63,260 nucleotides of DNA from positions 1 through 63,260 of the forward strand of contig NZ_BDDS01000022.1 of assembly GCF_001653135.1 (NCBI RefSeq), given 5' to 3'. This DNA comes from Pseudoalteromonas neustonica. GTDB lineage: Bacteria > Pseudomonadota > Gammaproteobacteria > Enterobacterales > Alteromonadaceae. Below the pieces are notes generated by a model that saw only the letters and a program-made list of their open reading frames with translations, made no database searches and was not told where the DNA came from. Below are positions 45,362 to 53,156 of the stretch, one piece after another. The position numbers were made by a program, and so were the translations under genes. Every line of letters starts with the position of its first letter. Within the stretch, counting starts at the first letter, position 1.

Positions 45362-45677
45362 GTAACCCTTCTTAAGGTCGGTTAAATTATTTTAATAATC
45401 CTTATTTATCAGATGTTTATTTATTAAATTAAATTTCACTTCAAACTATCCGTATATACATTAAGCTTTTTCGCGCTGAAAATGACGCTCATCGGTAATG
45501 ATTTTTCGTTCTGATGTTGTTTTGTGTCTTTTTCATTCTTCGTAAGCTATTGATAAATTAAGCTTTAATTAAAACCGCCTTTATTGTGTCGCTATTTAGC
45601 AACAAAAAACATAATAAATACCTCTAAATTCCTCACTGTAAATCATAAACCAATGATTTTGTTGGCTTTATAAATAT

Positions 45678-45693
45678 TGGCACCGAAGTTGTA
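45678..45693 (+). promoter_or_regulatory. candidate sigma-54 promoter, EF-hand cluster 1
   Basis: TGGCACCGAAGTTGTA fits the -24/-12 layout (TGGCAC, 5 bp, TTGC) with T in place of C in the -12 element. The same element, with one change, lies upstream of the second cluster at 48776-48791. GAACGAA and TTCGTTC, a 7-bp inverted repeat, follow before the gene. Confidence 0.45.
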
Positions 45694-45767
45694 ATAGTCT
45701 AGTTGTACTGAACGAAAACATGATTACTACTTCGTTCTAAACCATAAACATTGAAGGAATATTTATT

Positions 45768-45980
45768 ATGAACACATTAAATAAAACATTAGCAATTATC
45801 GCATTAGCATCTTCTTCAGCAGCATTTGCAGCAACTGACTTTGACACGCTAGATGTTGATGGCAATGGCGCAATCAGCCAAAGCGAAGCGTCAGTTGATG
45901 CAGAGCTTATGGCAAAGTTTGCTGAACTAGATACAGACGGTAACGGTGAGTTGTCTAAAGAAGAGTTCTCAAAATCGTAA
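45768..45980 (+). CDS. secreted mini EF-hand protein, copy 1
   Basis: This 70-residue protein has a signal peptide (MNTLNKTLAIIALASSSAAFA, about 1-21) and a mature part of about 49 residues. The mature part is almost entirely two 12-residue EF-hand calcium loops, DVDGNGAISQSE and DTDGNGELSKEE, each with Asp at positions 1 and 3 and Glu at 12. It probably binds calcium in the periplasm or outside the cell; its function is unknown. A GAAGGAA ribosome-binding site precedes the ATG. It is the first of four tandem copies. Confidence 0.93.
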   Translation: MNTLNKTLAIIALASSSAAFAATDFDTLDVDGNGAISQSEASVDAELMAKFAELDTDGNGELSKEEFSKS

Positions 45981-46054
45981 TATAGGCATTCTTTTACTAA
46001 AGGGATCTCTGAAAAGGACTTCCATTCTTAATTTATTTACAAGGAATATTTATT

Positions 46055-46267
46055 ATGAACACACTGAATAAAACATTAGCACTTATCGCATTAGCATCGT
46101 CTTCAGCAGCATTTGCAGCAACCGATTTTGATACGCTAGATGTTGATGGCAATGGCGCGATTAGCCAGCAAGAAGCATCAATTGATGCCACCATTTCTGC
46201 CAAATTTGCAGAGCTTGATACTGACCAAAACGGTGAGTTATCAAAAGAAGAGTTTTCACAAGCTTAA
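46055..46267 (+). CDS. secreted mini EF-hand protein, copy 2
   Basis: The 70-residue product has the same signal peptide and two EF loops, DVDGNGAISQQE and DTDQNGELSKEE. The helix between the loops differs from copies 1 and 4 (IDATISAKFAEL instead of VDAELMAKFAEL). It lies 74 bp after copy 1, so the two are probably co-transcribed. It starts the 349-bp repeating unit. Confidence 0.93.
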   Translation: MNTLNKTLALIALASSSAAFAATDFDTLDVDGNGAISQQEASIDATISAKFAELDTDQNGELSKEEFSQA

Positions 46268-46403
46268 TACCTGAATGCTGAGTTTATCCTGAGTTGCCAA
46301 AGACAACCTAAATGGGAAAGGAACCTATGATAAAGGATAACAAGGACGGCTTTAACCAGTATTGAAACCAATTTTTTGATAGTACATTGAAGGAATATTA
46401 ATT
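46268..46403 (+). repeat. conserved spacer 1 of the EF-hand array
   Basis: This 136-bp spacer between copies 2 and 3 differs at one position from the spacer at 46617-46752. It contains possible stem arms TTATCCT (46284-46290) and AGGATAA (46334-46340). A 12-codon open frame (MIKDNKDGFNQY) has an AAAGGA upstream. It also carries the ribosome-binding site of the next gene. Confidence 0.85.
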
Positions 46404-46616
46404 ATGAACACATTAAATAAAACATTAGCACTTATCGCATTAGCATCGTCTTCAGTAGCATTTGCAGCAACCGACTTTGACACGCTAGATGTTGATGGTA
46501 ATGGCGTGATTAGCCAGCAAGAAGCATCAGTTGATGCGACTATTTCTGCAAAGTTTGCAGAACTTGATACTGACCAAAACGGTGAGTTATCAAAAGAAGA
46601 GTTTTCACAAGCTTAA
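46404..46616 (+). CDS. secreted mini EF-hand protein, copy 3
   Basis: The 70-residue product has EF loops DVDGNGVISQQE and DTDQNGELSKEE. Its DNA differs from copy 2 at about 13 positions, all in the first three quarters of the gene; the last 50 bases are identical. It starts exactly 349 bp after copy 2. It has the signal peptide of its siblings, with Val for Ala at position 18. Confidence 0.93.
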   Translation: MNTLNKTLALIALASSSVAFAATDFDTLDVDGNGVISQQEASVDATISAKFAELDTDQNGELSKEEFSQA

Positions 46617-46752
46617 TACCTGAATGCTGAGTTTATCCTGAGTTGCCAAAGACAACCTAAATGGGAAAGGAACCTATGATAAAGGATAGCAAGGACGGCT
46701 TTAACCAGTATTGAAACCAATTTTTTGATAGTACATTGAAGGAATATTAATT
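46617..46752 (+). repeat. conserved spacer 2 of the EF-hand array
   Basis: Near-identical copy of spacer 1; the single change (AGGATAA to AGGATAG) falls in a possible stem arm and would still allow a G-U pair. The mini-frame is kept as MIKDSKDGFNQY. Confidence 0.85.
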
Positions 46753-46965
46753 ATGAACACATTAAATAAAGCATTAGCACTTATCGCACTAGCATCGTCT
46801 TCAGTAGCATTCGCTGCAACCGACTTTGACACGCTAGATGTTGATGGCAATGGCGCAATAAGCCAAAGCGAAGCATCAGTTGATGCCGAACTTATGGGGA
46901 AATTTACAGAGCTTGATATTGACCAAAACGGTGAGTTATCAAAAGAAGAGTTCTCTAAAGCATAA
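46753..46965 (+). CDS. secreted mini EF-hand protein, copy 4
   Basis: The 70-residue product has EF loops DVDGNGAISQSE and DIDQNGELSKEE. Its inter-loop helix (VDAELMGKFTEL) is like that of copy 1, so the array mixes two helix types. It is the last copy of the first cluster and is followed by a strong terminator. Confidence 0.93.
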   Translation: MNTLNKALALIALASSSVAFAATDFDTLDVDGNGAISQSEASVDAELMGKFTELDIDQNGELSKEEFSKA

Positions 46966-47004
46966 TATGATTTTTTAAAATTGATTCTTCCCTGATCATT
47001 TTAC

Positions 47005-47037
47005 TCTAAAGCAGCCACCCTCCTGGCTGCTTTTTTG
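47005..47037 (+). terminator. terminator of EF-hand cluster 1
   Basis: Stem GCAGCCA/TGGCTGC with a 6-base loop and a T6 run, 46 bp after copy 4. Confidence 0.9.
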
Positions 47038-47054
47038 TTTGTTTATCGAACGTT

Positions 47055-47234
47055 TATACCCAAACCACCTCAAGATGCAGAATTCAGCGTTCCACAGGGG
47101 CTTAATATCAAGGCGTTACTTTGCAATAATGGTCGTCCCTTTTAAGAAGTAACGACGTAGAGAGTAAGCGCCTATGAAACGCCCAGAGGGTTGGTTTAAA
47201 AGCGACGCTCGCATATTGAGGTGGTTTGGGTATA
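47055..47234. mobile_element. 180-bp MITE-like element with 24-bp terminal inverted repeats
   Basis: Left end 47055-47078 (starting TATACCCAAACCACCTCAA) and right end 47211-47234 are inverted copies with one mismatch. There is no coding frame inside. A solo right end lies at 15881-15904, so it is a dispersed intergenic repeat. No target-site duplication is clear. Confidence 0.8.
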
Positions 47235-47290
47235 CAGGTTTGGAAAATAAGTTTATTATCAAGGCGTTAATTCATACATGGAGGTGAGTA

Positions 47291-47884
47291 ATGTTATCGC
47301 TAATTTCTTCGTACGCCGCAATTATAGCCAGTATATGGATTGTGGTAGGTGTTTATGTGGCTGGTCGGTTTTACCCAAATTACAGTCATAGAAAACAATT
47401 TTGCAGTGAGCTTGGTGCCACTGGTAGCCCCACAGAAAAATTATCTCCCCTTATAAATAATTACCCACTAGGCATACTTTTTTGCCTATTTGGCTGGCAT
47501 GTTCTTGCATTTGATGATGCATCTATTCTCATTAATCTAGTTGCTTGGCTAGTCATTGTTCATGGTATAGGAACTTGGGTGGCTGGTTATTTCCCTATGG
47601 ATGCAGATCCTTATATAAAAACGCCAACTGTGAGTTGTAATATCCACTCTTGGGCTGGTTTTATTATGTTACTTTCATTGCTAATTGCGCCGTTGCTGGT
47701 GGTTTTTAGTGAGAGTGTGTCGGTTATTTTTCGGTGGTTTTCAGCGGTGTCGACCGGATTTACAATTTACTTTTTAGTGTTGTTGGCTAAAGCGTTTAAG
47801 GCAAGAAAGCACGCAGGGGTTTATCAGCGTGTATCTTATGGTATTCAGCTATTGTGGCTAAGTGCATTTTCGTGGGTGATCTAA
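47291..47884 (+). CDS. DUF998 family integral membrane protein
   Basis: The 197-residue protein has about six hydrophobic helices. It shows the pattern of the DUF998 family: ISSYAAIIASIWIVVGVYVAG, the short cytosolic FCSELGATGSPTEKLSP, then GIGTWVAGYFPMDADPYIKTP. The family has no established function. A GGAGG sits 6-7 bases before the ATG. It is 15 bp upstream of an osmC-like gene and probably co-transcribed with it. Confidence 0.85.
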   Translation: MLSLISSYAAIIASIWIVVGVYVAGRFYPNYSHRKQFCSELGATGSPTEKLSPLINNYPLGILFCLFGWHVLAFDDASILINLVAWLVIVHGIGTWVAGYFPMDADPYIKTPTVSCNIHSWAGFIMLLSLLIAPLLVVFSESVSVIFRWFSAVSTGFTIYFLVLLAKAFKARKHAGVYQRVSYGIQLLWLSAFSWVI

Positions 47885-47899
47885 ATAAGAGGAATTGAA

Positions 47900-48385
47900 A
47901 TGTCAGAGTATCTAGTGAAAATTGACTGGACGCGTAAAGCAGATGAATTGTTTATAGATAACAAATACAGTCGATCTCATCAGTGGGAGTTTGATGGTGG
48001 TCTAAGCGTGGCGGCATCATCTTCTCCGCATATAGTGCCACTACCGTATTCGGTTGCTGAAAATGTCGATCCAGAGGAGGCATTTATCGCTTCGTTGTCG
48101 AGCTGCCATATGTTGTTCTTTTTATCTATTGCTGCAAAACATAAAATTAAAATTGATAGTTATATTGATAATGCTGTCGGCGTGATGGAAAAAGACGATG
48201 CGGGTAAAGTCGCTATGACACTGGTTACATTAAAGCCGAAGGTAACACCGTCAGAGGGGCAAGCGTTGAGCTTTGAGCAACTGGAATCTTTTCATCACCA
48301 AGCGCATGAATTGTGTTTTATTGCCAACTCAGTAAAAACTAAAATAGTCACTGACATTGTTTATTTTAGAGACACTCGGTTATAA
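47900..48385 (+). CDS. OsmC family peroxiredoxin-like protein
   Basis: OsmC/Ohr proteins reduce organic hydroperoxides with a pair of cysteines. The 161-residue product has the two expected cysteines, in the SLSSCHMLFFLSIA helix and in HHQAHELCFIANSVKT, and the typical VDPEEAFIASLSSCH segment. It falls in the OsmC-like subgroup rather than Ohr, judging by the spacing. It is cytosolic with no signal peptide. A neighbouring hairpin (48402-48429) may end the transcript. Confidence 0.9.
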   Translation: MSEYLVKIDWTRKADELFIDNKYSRSHQWEFDGGLSVAASSSPHIVPLPYSVAENVDPEEAFIASLSSCHMLFFLSIAAKHKIKIDSYIDNAVGVMEKDDAGKVAMTLVTLKPKVTPSEGQALSFEQLESFHHQAHELCFIANSVKTKIVTDIVYFRDTRL

Positions 48386-48401
48386 GCAAAATTTAACCGC
48401 T

Positions 48402-48429
48402 TTGCCATTGTGATTTCGCACAATGGCAA
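48402..48429 (+). terminator. hairpin after the osmC-like gene
   Basis: Perfect 11-bp stem TTGCCATTGTG/CACAATGGCAA with a 6-base loop, 17 bp beyond the stop codon. The T run is weak, so it may be a terminator or an mRNA end stabiliser. Confidence 0.6.
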
Positions 48430-48775
48430 CAAACCACACTTTTAAGCAAAAACCAGCTCCGTTATTTTCTTTTCTGTTAAAATATATTTTTAAATCAATT
48501 AAAATCAAAGGCTTAAGCTTGTTGTTTTACAGGTTTATTTTTTAAACTATGGCTATTCAGTTGCAATACGATTTTAGACACTCTAAAAGTGAGCTAAAAA
48601 AGCGTATGAAAGATAAAACTGTGTCATTTATTAAAAACCTAAATCATTGATTATTATTGATTTAATTTTTATGTAAAGTGACTTGTTGCTAATTGGCCAC
48701 AAAAAAGAGTGGTCAAACCTTTTTACCCTTCCTAATTAGATGTTAACATCATGATTTTAAACAACTATTTATAGT

Positions 48776-48791
48776 TGGCATCGAAGTTGTA
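48776..48791 (+). promoter_or_regulatory. candidate sigma-54 promoter, EF-hand cluster 2
   Basis: TGGCATCGAAGTTGTA is the same as the element at 45678-45693 except for one base. The similarity continues downstream (TAATAGT, then TTGTA-TGAACGAA), so both clusters share a promoter region of about 50 bp. Confidence 0.45.
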
Positions 48792-48876
48792 ATAGTTAGC
48801 TTGTATTGAACGAAATGAGATTACCCTCGGTAGTTTATATAGCGTTCGTAAACATAAATATTGAAGGAATATAACG

Positions 48877-49089
48877 ATGAATACATTAAATAAAACATTA
48901 GCACTTATCGCATTAGCATCATCTTCAGCAGCATTCGCTGCAACCGACTTTGACACGTTAGATGCTGATGGCAGTGGCGCAATCAGCCAAAGCGAAGCAT
49001 CAGTGGATGCAGAGCTAATGAGCTTATTCTCTGAACTAGATACCGATGGGAATGGTGAGCTTTCTGTAGAAGAGTTTGCAAAAGCTTAA
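48877..49089 (+). CDS. secreted mini EF-hand protein, copy 5
   Basis: The 70-residue product has a signal peptide MNTLNKTLALIALASSSAAFA and EF loops DADGSGAISQSE and DTDGNGELSVEE. The inter-loop helix is VDAELMSLFSEL. It opens the second cluster under a promoter region shared with cluster 1. A GAAGGAA ribosome-binding site lies upstream. Confidence 0.92.
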   Translation: MNTLNKTLALIALASSSAAFAATDFDTLDADGSGAISQSEASVDAELMSLFSELDTDGNGELSVEEFAKA

Positions 49090-49177
49090 TTTTTATAAAG
49101 TGATTTCTTAAAGAGATTTTCGATACCAATATAATGAAAAGTAAAAATACTACTTTTTATTTATGAGGAATAAAACG

Positions 49178-49393
49178 ATGAAACATATTAATACAACATT
49201 TGCTATTTTGGCCCTTGCAGCTTCATCAGCAGCATTTGCTGCGGTTACCTTTGAATCATTTGATACCGATGGTAATGGTGCTATTTCCAAAGAAGAGGCA
49301 TCGGTAAATACACGCCTTGTAGAGATATTTGCAGACTTAGATACTGATCAAAACGGTGAGTTATCAAAAGAAGAATTCGCCAAGGCACAATAA
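49178..49393 (+). CDS. secreted mini EF-hand protein, copy 6 (divergent)
   Basis: The 71-residue product is the most divergent sibling. The ATG at 49178 is chosen because GAGGAA lies at good distance upstream and because the signal peptide MKHINTTFAILALAASSAAFA then aligns with the others. EF loops are DTDGNGAISKEE and DTDQNGELSKEE. It lies 88 bp after copy 5 and converges on trkA across a terminator. Confidence 0.92.
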   Translation: MKHINTTFAILALAASSAAFAAVTFESFDTDGNGAISKEEASVNTRLVEIFADLDTDQNGELSKEEFAKAQ

Positions 49394-49434
49394 GCTTTCC
49401 TTAGCGGAAAATAAAATGAACACTTCATATACGT

Positions 49435-49464
49435 AAAAGCAGCTTAACTTAAGCTGCTTTTTTA
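49435..49464. terminator. bidirectional terminator between EF-hand copy 6 and trkA
   Basis: AAAAGCAGCTTA/TAAGCTGCTTTT stem with a 3-base loop and a T run. It lies between converging genes. Confidence 0.9.
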
Positions 49465-49491
49465 ATTGAACCGGTATATAAGCATATTTTC

Positions 49492-50868
49492 TTATAAGAA
49501 AATAGCACTTACTTGGAATAGTTTTTCAACGACGTTGATATGCTTTTTATCAATTAAAAACATGATAACGTGATCACCAGAGTGAATAACCGTGTCGTCG
49601 TGCGCAATTAATACATCATCGTTACGAACGATTGCACCAATAGTAGTCCCTGCAGGAAGCTTGATATCAGCAATTGCACGCCCTACAACCTTTGATGTGT
49701 TTTCGTCGCCATGGGCAACAGCCTCAATCGCTTCTGCCGCACCTTTACGTAAAGAATACACATTTACAATGTCACCACGGCGAACATGAGTAAGCAGCGC
49801 TGAAATAGTTGCTTGCTGCGGTGAAATAGCAATATCAATTTCACCACCTTGCACTAAATCAACATACGCACCGCGCTGAATAAGCACCATGGTTTTTTGT
49901 GCACCCATGCGTTTGGCAAGCATGGCCGACATGATGTTTGCTTCATCGTCATTAGTCACCGCAATAAACACATCAACTTGTTCTATGTGCTCTTCCGATA
50001 GCAGCTCTTGATCGGATGCATCCCCACAAAACACCACGGTGTTATCGAGCATTTCAGACAGCTGCTCGGCACGCTCTTTACTGCGTTCGAGTAATTTCAC
50101 ACTGTGATTTTTTTCAAGTGAACGGGCAAGCCCTGCACCGATATTACCGCCACCTGCGATCATAATTTTTTTGTATGAACGCTCGAGCTTCTGTAGCTCA
50201 TTCATTACTGCTCGAATGTGCTTAGTTGCAGCGAGGAAGAATACTTCATCATCTGCTTCAATAACGGTGGTGCCGAGTGGCTTTATTGCTTTACCTTGGC
50301 GATAAATGGCAGCAACACGCGTTTCAACGTTAGGAATATGCTCTTTTAAGGCTGATAGCGCATAACCAACCAATAAGCCACCATAGTATGCTTTAACAGC
50401 CACTAACGAGAGCATGCCATCACCAAACTGCAAAACCTGTAAAGCCCCTGGGTAGTCAATCAAGCGACGAATATACTTGGTGACCAATTGCTCGGGTGCA
50501 ATGTAGTGATCAACCGGTAAATCATCATTTTGAAATAACTTTTCACGGTACTTTAGGTATTGCTCTGAGCGAATACGTGCAATTTTAGTGGGCGTTTTAA
50601 ATATACTGTAAGCAACTTGGCAAGCGACCATGTTCACTTCATCTGAACTGGTCACTGCTATTATCATATCGGCGTCTTCCGCACCGGCGCGGCGTAGTAC
50701 GTCTGGGTGTGCACTGTGTCCTGTCACACCTTGCAGGTCGTACTTATCTTGCAACTCACGTAAACGGTTGCCATCAATATCAACAACCGTGATTTCGTTT
50801 TGTTCACCTACGAGGTTTTCAGCGAGCGTTCCGCCTACTTGTCCAGCACCGAGTATGATTATTTTCAT
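49492..50868 (-). CDS. trkA: Trk potassium transporter NAD-binding subunit
   Basis: TrkA is the peripheral regulatory subunit of Trk potassium uptake and gates TrkH through nucleotide binding. The 458-residue protein has two RCK units. The first starts MKIIILGAGQVGGTLAENLV; the second has KIMIAGGGNIGAGLARSLE at about residue 233. Each is followed by a TrkA-C domain. Length equals that of E. coli TrkA (458). It is last in the leftward def-fmt-rsmB-trkA operon, as in E. coli. Confidence 0.97.
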   Translation of the reverse strand: MKIIILGAGQVGGTLAENLVGEQNEITVVDIDGNRLRELQDKYDLQGVTGHSAHPDVLRRAGAEDADMIIAVTSSDEVNMVACQVAYSIFKTPTKIARIRSEQYLKYREKLFQNDDLPVDHYIAPEQLVTKYIRRLIDYPGALQVLQFGDGMLSLVAVKAYYGGLLVGYALSALKEHIPNVETRVAAIYRQGKAIKPLGTTVIEADDEVFFLAATKHIRAVMNELQKLERSYKKIMIAGGGNIGAGLARSLEKNHSVKLLERSKERAEQLSEMLDNTVVFCGDASDQELLSEEHIEQVDVFIAVTNDDEANIMSAMLAKRMGAQKTMVLIQRGAYVDLVQGGEIDIAISPQQATISALLTHVRRGDIVNVYSLRKGAAEAIEAVAHGDENTSKVVGRAIADIKLPAGTTIGAIVRNDDVLIAHDDTVIHSGDHVIMFLIDKKHINVVEKLFQVSAIFL

Positions 50869-50884
50869 GGTTTACTTGAGCTTC

Positions 50885-52183
50885 TTATGAGTGTTTTTTT
50901 ACAAGTTTGGCATAATAGAAACCGTCGCTTTCACCGGGCAGTAATTGCAGACCTGGGTTTGCTGGCGTGTCGTTATCATGTAGCGGAATATGCTCAACGT
51001 CATTGTTGTTTGCTAAAAACTTAGCAACTTGTAATTGGTTTTCTTGTGGTAATACCGAGCACGTTGCATAAATTAAGGTACCACCGGGCTTAAGTAACGG
51101 CCAAATGTTATTTAGAATATCACCTTGTAATGTTGCAAGATCATTGATATCAGAGGCACGGCGCAACCATTTTATGTCAGGGTGGCGGCGGATCACGCCT
51201 GTTGCGGAGCAAGGGACATCTAATAAAATGCGGTCAAACTGTTGTTCGTCCCACCATTTGTGTGGTTGAGAAGCATCAGCACATTGTAAATCAGCACCTA
51301 GACCAATACGGACAAGGTTTTGTTTTACGCGCTCAAGGCGTGTTTCGTCGCAATCAAGAGCAAGTACGTCGGCATCAGCAAGCTCTAAAATATGACATGT
51401 TTTACCACCAGGAGCAGCACACGCATCTAAAATGTGCTCTTCAGCTTTTGGATCTAAAAAGCGTGCCGCTAATTGTGCTGCAGCATCTTGTACTGAACAT
51501 GCGCCGGTGTCGAATTCGGGTAATGAGAAAACATCTCGTGGTTTATCTAGCTTAATGCCATCAGGAAAGTCAGCATTTAATGTGTGTGCGATATCATTGG
51601 CTGTAAGCATCTCGCTATATTCAGCTGTGTTATATTGCGCTTGATTAACACGTAACCACATTGGTGCTTGCTGTTGGTTGGCTTCTAACAGTGCTTGCCA
51701 AGAGTCAGGGTACGCTTCGGTAACTTGTTTGATAAACCAGTTTGGGTGGTTGTATAAACAGACCGGAATTTGTTTGGCTTTTTCTTCTAGCTCTTCTTGC
51801 TGGCGCTGAAAGCTGCGTAATATAGCGTTGATCAAACCTTTTAGACCCAGAGCTCTTAGCTGCTCTAAAGCATTTACTGTTTCACTGATAGCTGCATGAG
51901 GTGGAACACGCATATGTTGTAGTTGGTAAATGCCAACATACAGCAAAAACTGGAATATACGGCGCTTTCCCTTGAGAGGTTGTTCAACTAAATGCTGGCA
52001 ATAATTCTCTAAACTTGGCAAATAACGCAGTACACCGTAACAAATTTGCTGTAATAAGGCTTTATCTTTAGGGGGTAAACCTTGGCTTGCAAAAGGCAGC
52101 TCTTGATTTAGAGATGCGCCTTTATCTACGACGTTATATAAAGTTTCGGCGGCAAGCGCGCGTATGTTGGGAGCTTTACTCAT
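50885..52183 (-). CDS. rsmB: 16S rRNA (cytosine967-C5)-methyltransferase
   Basis: RsmB makes m5C967 in 16S rRNA. The 432-residue protein has the N-terminal NusB-like domain (about 1-140). The methyltransferase domain has the SAM loop HILDACAAPGGKTCHILEL and the two catalytic Cys segments, LLDVPCSATGVIRRHPDIKWLR and IYATCSVLPQEN. It overlaps the end of fmt by 8 bp, suggesting translational coupling. Confidence 0.97.
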   Translation of the reverse strand: MSKAPNIRALAAETLYNVVDKGASLNQELPFASQGLPPKDKALLQQICYGVLRYLPSLENYCQHLVEQPLKGKRRIFQFLLYVGIYQLQHMRVPPHAAISETVNALEQLRALGLKGLINAILRSFQRQQEELEEKAKQIPVCLYNHPNWFIKQVTEAYPDSWQALLEANQQQAPMWLRVNQAQYNTAEYSEMLTANDIAHTLNADFPDGIKLDKPRDVFSLPEFDTGACSVQDAAAQLAARFLDPKAEEHILDACAAPGGKTCHILELADADVLALDCDETRLERVKQNLVRIGLGADLQCADASQPHKWWDEQQFDRILLDVPCSATGVIRRHPDIKWLRRASDINDLATLQGDILNNIWPLLKPGGTLIYATCSVLPQENQLQVAKFLANNNDVEHIPLHDNDTPANPGLQLLPGESDGFYYAKLVKKHS

Positions 52184-53129
52184 TGTTTTCGCCTAATATT
52201 GTACCAGGAGTTACCCAGTCTGCTCGGCCGTTTAAAAAGTCAGTAATGGCCATTGGCTTTTTGCCTTGTGGTTGTACTTGCGTGATATTAAGTGCGTTAG
52301 TGCCACAGGCAATCACAATGCCGTGTTTATCGCTTTGTAAAACAGTGCCTGTAGGGCCTGTTTGTTCAACAACATTGGCTTGGTATACTTTTACAGTGTT
52401 TTCGCCCATTTGGGTAAAACACACTGGCCACGGATTGAATGAACGAATGTTACGTTCAATCTGTGCAGCGTCCATTGTCCAATCAATGTTTGCCTCTTCT
52501 TTAGAGAGCTTTTTAGCATAGTTAGCCAGTTCATCATCTTGTACTTGTGGTGTAATTTCACCATTAGCCAATTGAGTGATGGTGTTGATGAGTGCGCTTG
52601 GGCCTAAATCAGCAAGCTTATTGTATAGGCTGGCACTGGTCTCAGTAGCATCAATAGGGCAACGGCTAATATGCAGCATGTCGCCGGTATCTAGGCCTTC
52701 ATCCATTTGCATAATAGTGACGCCAGTCTCAGTATCCCCGGCCCAAATAGCACGCTGTATTGGTGCAGCACCGCGCCAGCGTGGCAAAATTGAACCATGT
52801 ACGTTTAAGCAGCCTAAGCGAGGTGCATCTAAAATAGCTTTAGGTAACAGCAGTCCATATGCAACAACAATCATAATGTCGGCATTAAGGTTGTTTAGCT
52901 CAGTGAGTGCGTCGTCACTTTTTAATGAGGACGGTTGAAAAACAGGTAATTCATGCGCCAGCGCAAGTTCTTTTACTTCACTGGCTTTGAGTTTTTTTCC
53001 GCGACCAGCAGGGCGATCAGGTTGGCTGTATACGCCAACAATTTGATGCTCTGAATCGATAAGAGCTTGTAAATGGCGCGCAGCAAAATCGGGCGTACCG
53101 GCAAAAATAATGCGTAATGGTTGTGTCAC
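52176..53129 (-). CDS. fmt: methionyl-tRNA formyltransferase
   Basis: Fmt formylates initiator Met-tRNA using 10-formyl-tetrahydrofolate. The 317-residue protein starts RIIFAGTPDFAARHLQALI. It contains the catalytic region LNVHGSILPRWRGAAPIQRAIW and the Asp-bearing IMQMDEGLDTGDML. The C-terminal OB-fold tRNA-binding domain is present (INWTMDAAQIERNIRSFNPWP). It is 27 bp downstream of def. Confidence 0.97.
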   Translation of the reverse strand: MTQPLRIIFAGTPDFAARHLQALIDSEHQIVGVYSQPDRPAGRGKKLKASEVKELALAHELPVFQPSSLKSDDALTELNNLNADIMIVVAYGLLLPKAILDAPRLGCLNVHGSILPRWRGAAPIQRAIWAGDTETGVTIMQMDEGLDTGDMLHISRCPIDATETSASLYNKLADLGPSALINTITQLANGEITPQVQDDELANYAKKLSKEEANIDWTMDAAQIERNIRSFNPWPVCFTQMGENTVKVYQANVVEQTGPTGTVLQSDKHGIVIACGTNALNITQVQPQGKKPMAITDFLNGRADWVTPGTILGENNE

Positions 53130-53156
53130 TGAACTTCCTAATTAATTCTAAGGTAC

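Larger units (their letters stand above)
45318..45767. other. intergenic region upstream of the EF-hand cluster
   Basis: This AT-rich 450-bp stretch has no gene. It starts with a perfect 18-bp hairpin (45323-45361). The right half carries a block shared with the region upstream of the second EF-hand cluster: a sigma-54-like element at 45678-45693, then GAACGAA. Confidence 0.7.
48386..48876. other. intergenic region upstream of EF-hand cluster 2
   Basis: This 491-bp AT-rich stretch has no gene. From left to right it holds a hairpin (48402-48429), a weaker hairpin with a following T run (TTGGCCAC/GTGGTCAA, 48693-48715), and a perfect 12-bp palindrome GATGTTAACATC (48739-48750). A sigma-54-like element lies at 48776-48791, ahead of sequence shared with the first EF-hand cluster. 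Confidence 0.65.

Noticed and set aside
46055..46965. EF-hand array as a CRISPR-like or direct-repeat array
   Set aside because: The repeats are whole genes with 349-bp spacing and long open frames, not short repeats with unique spacers.
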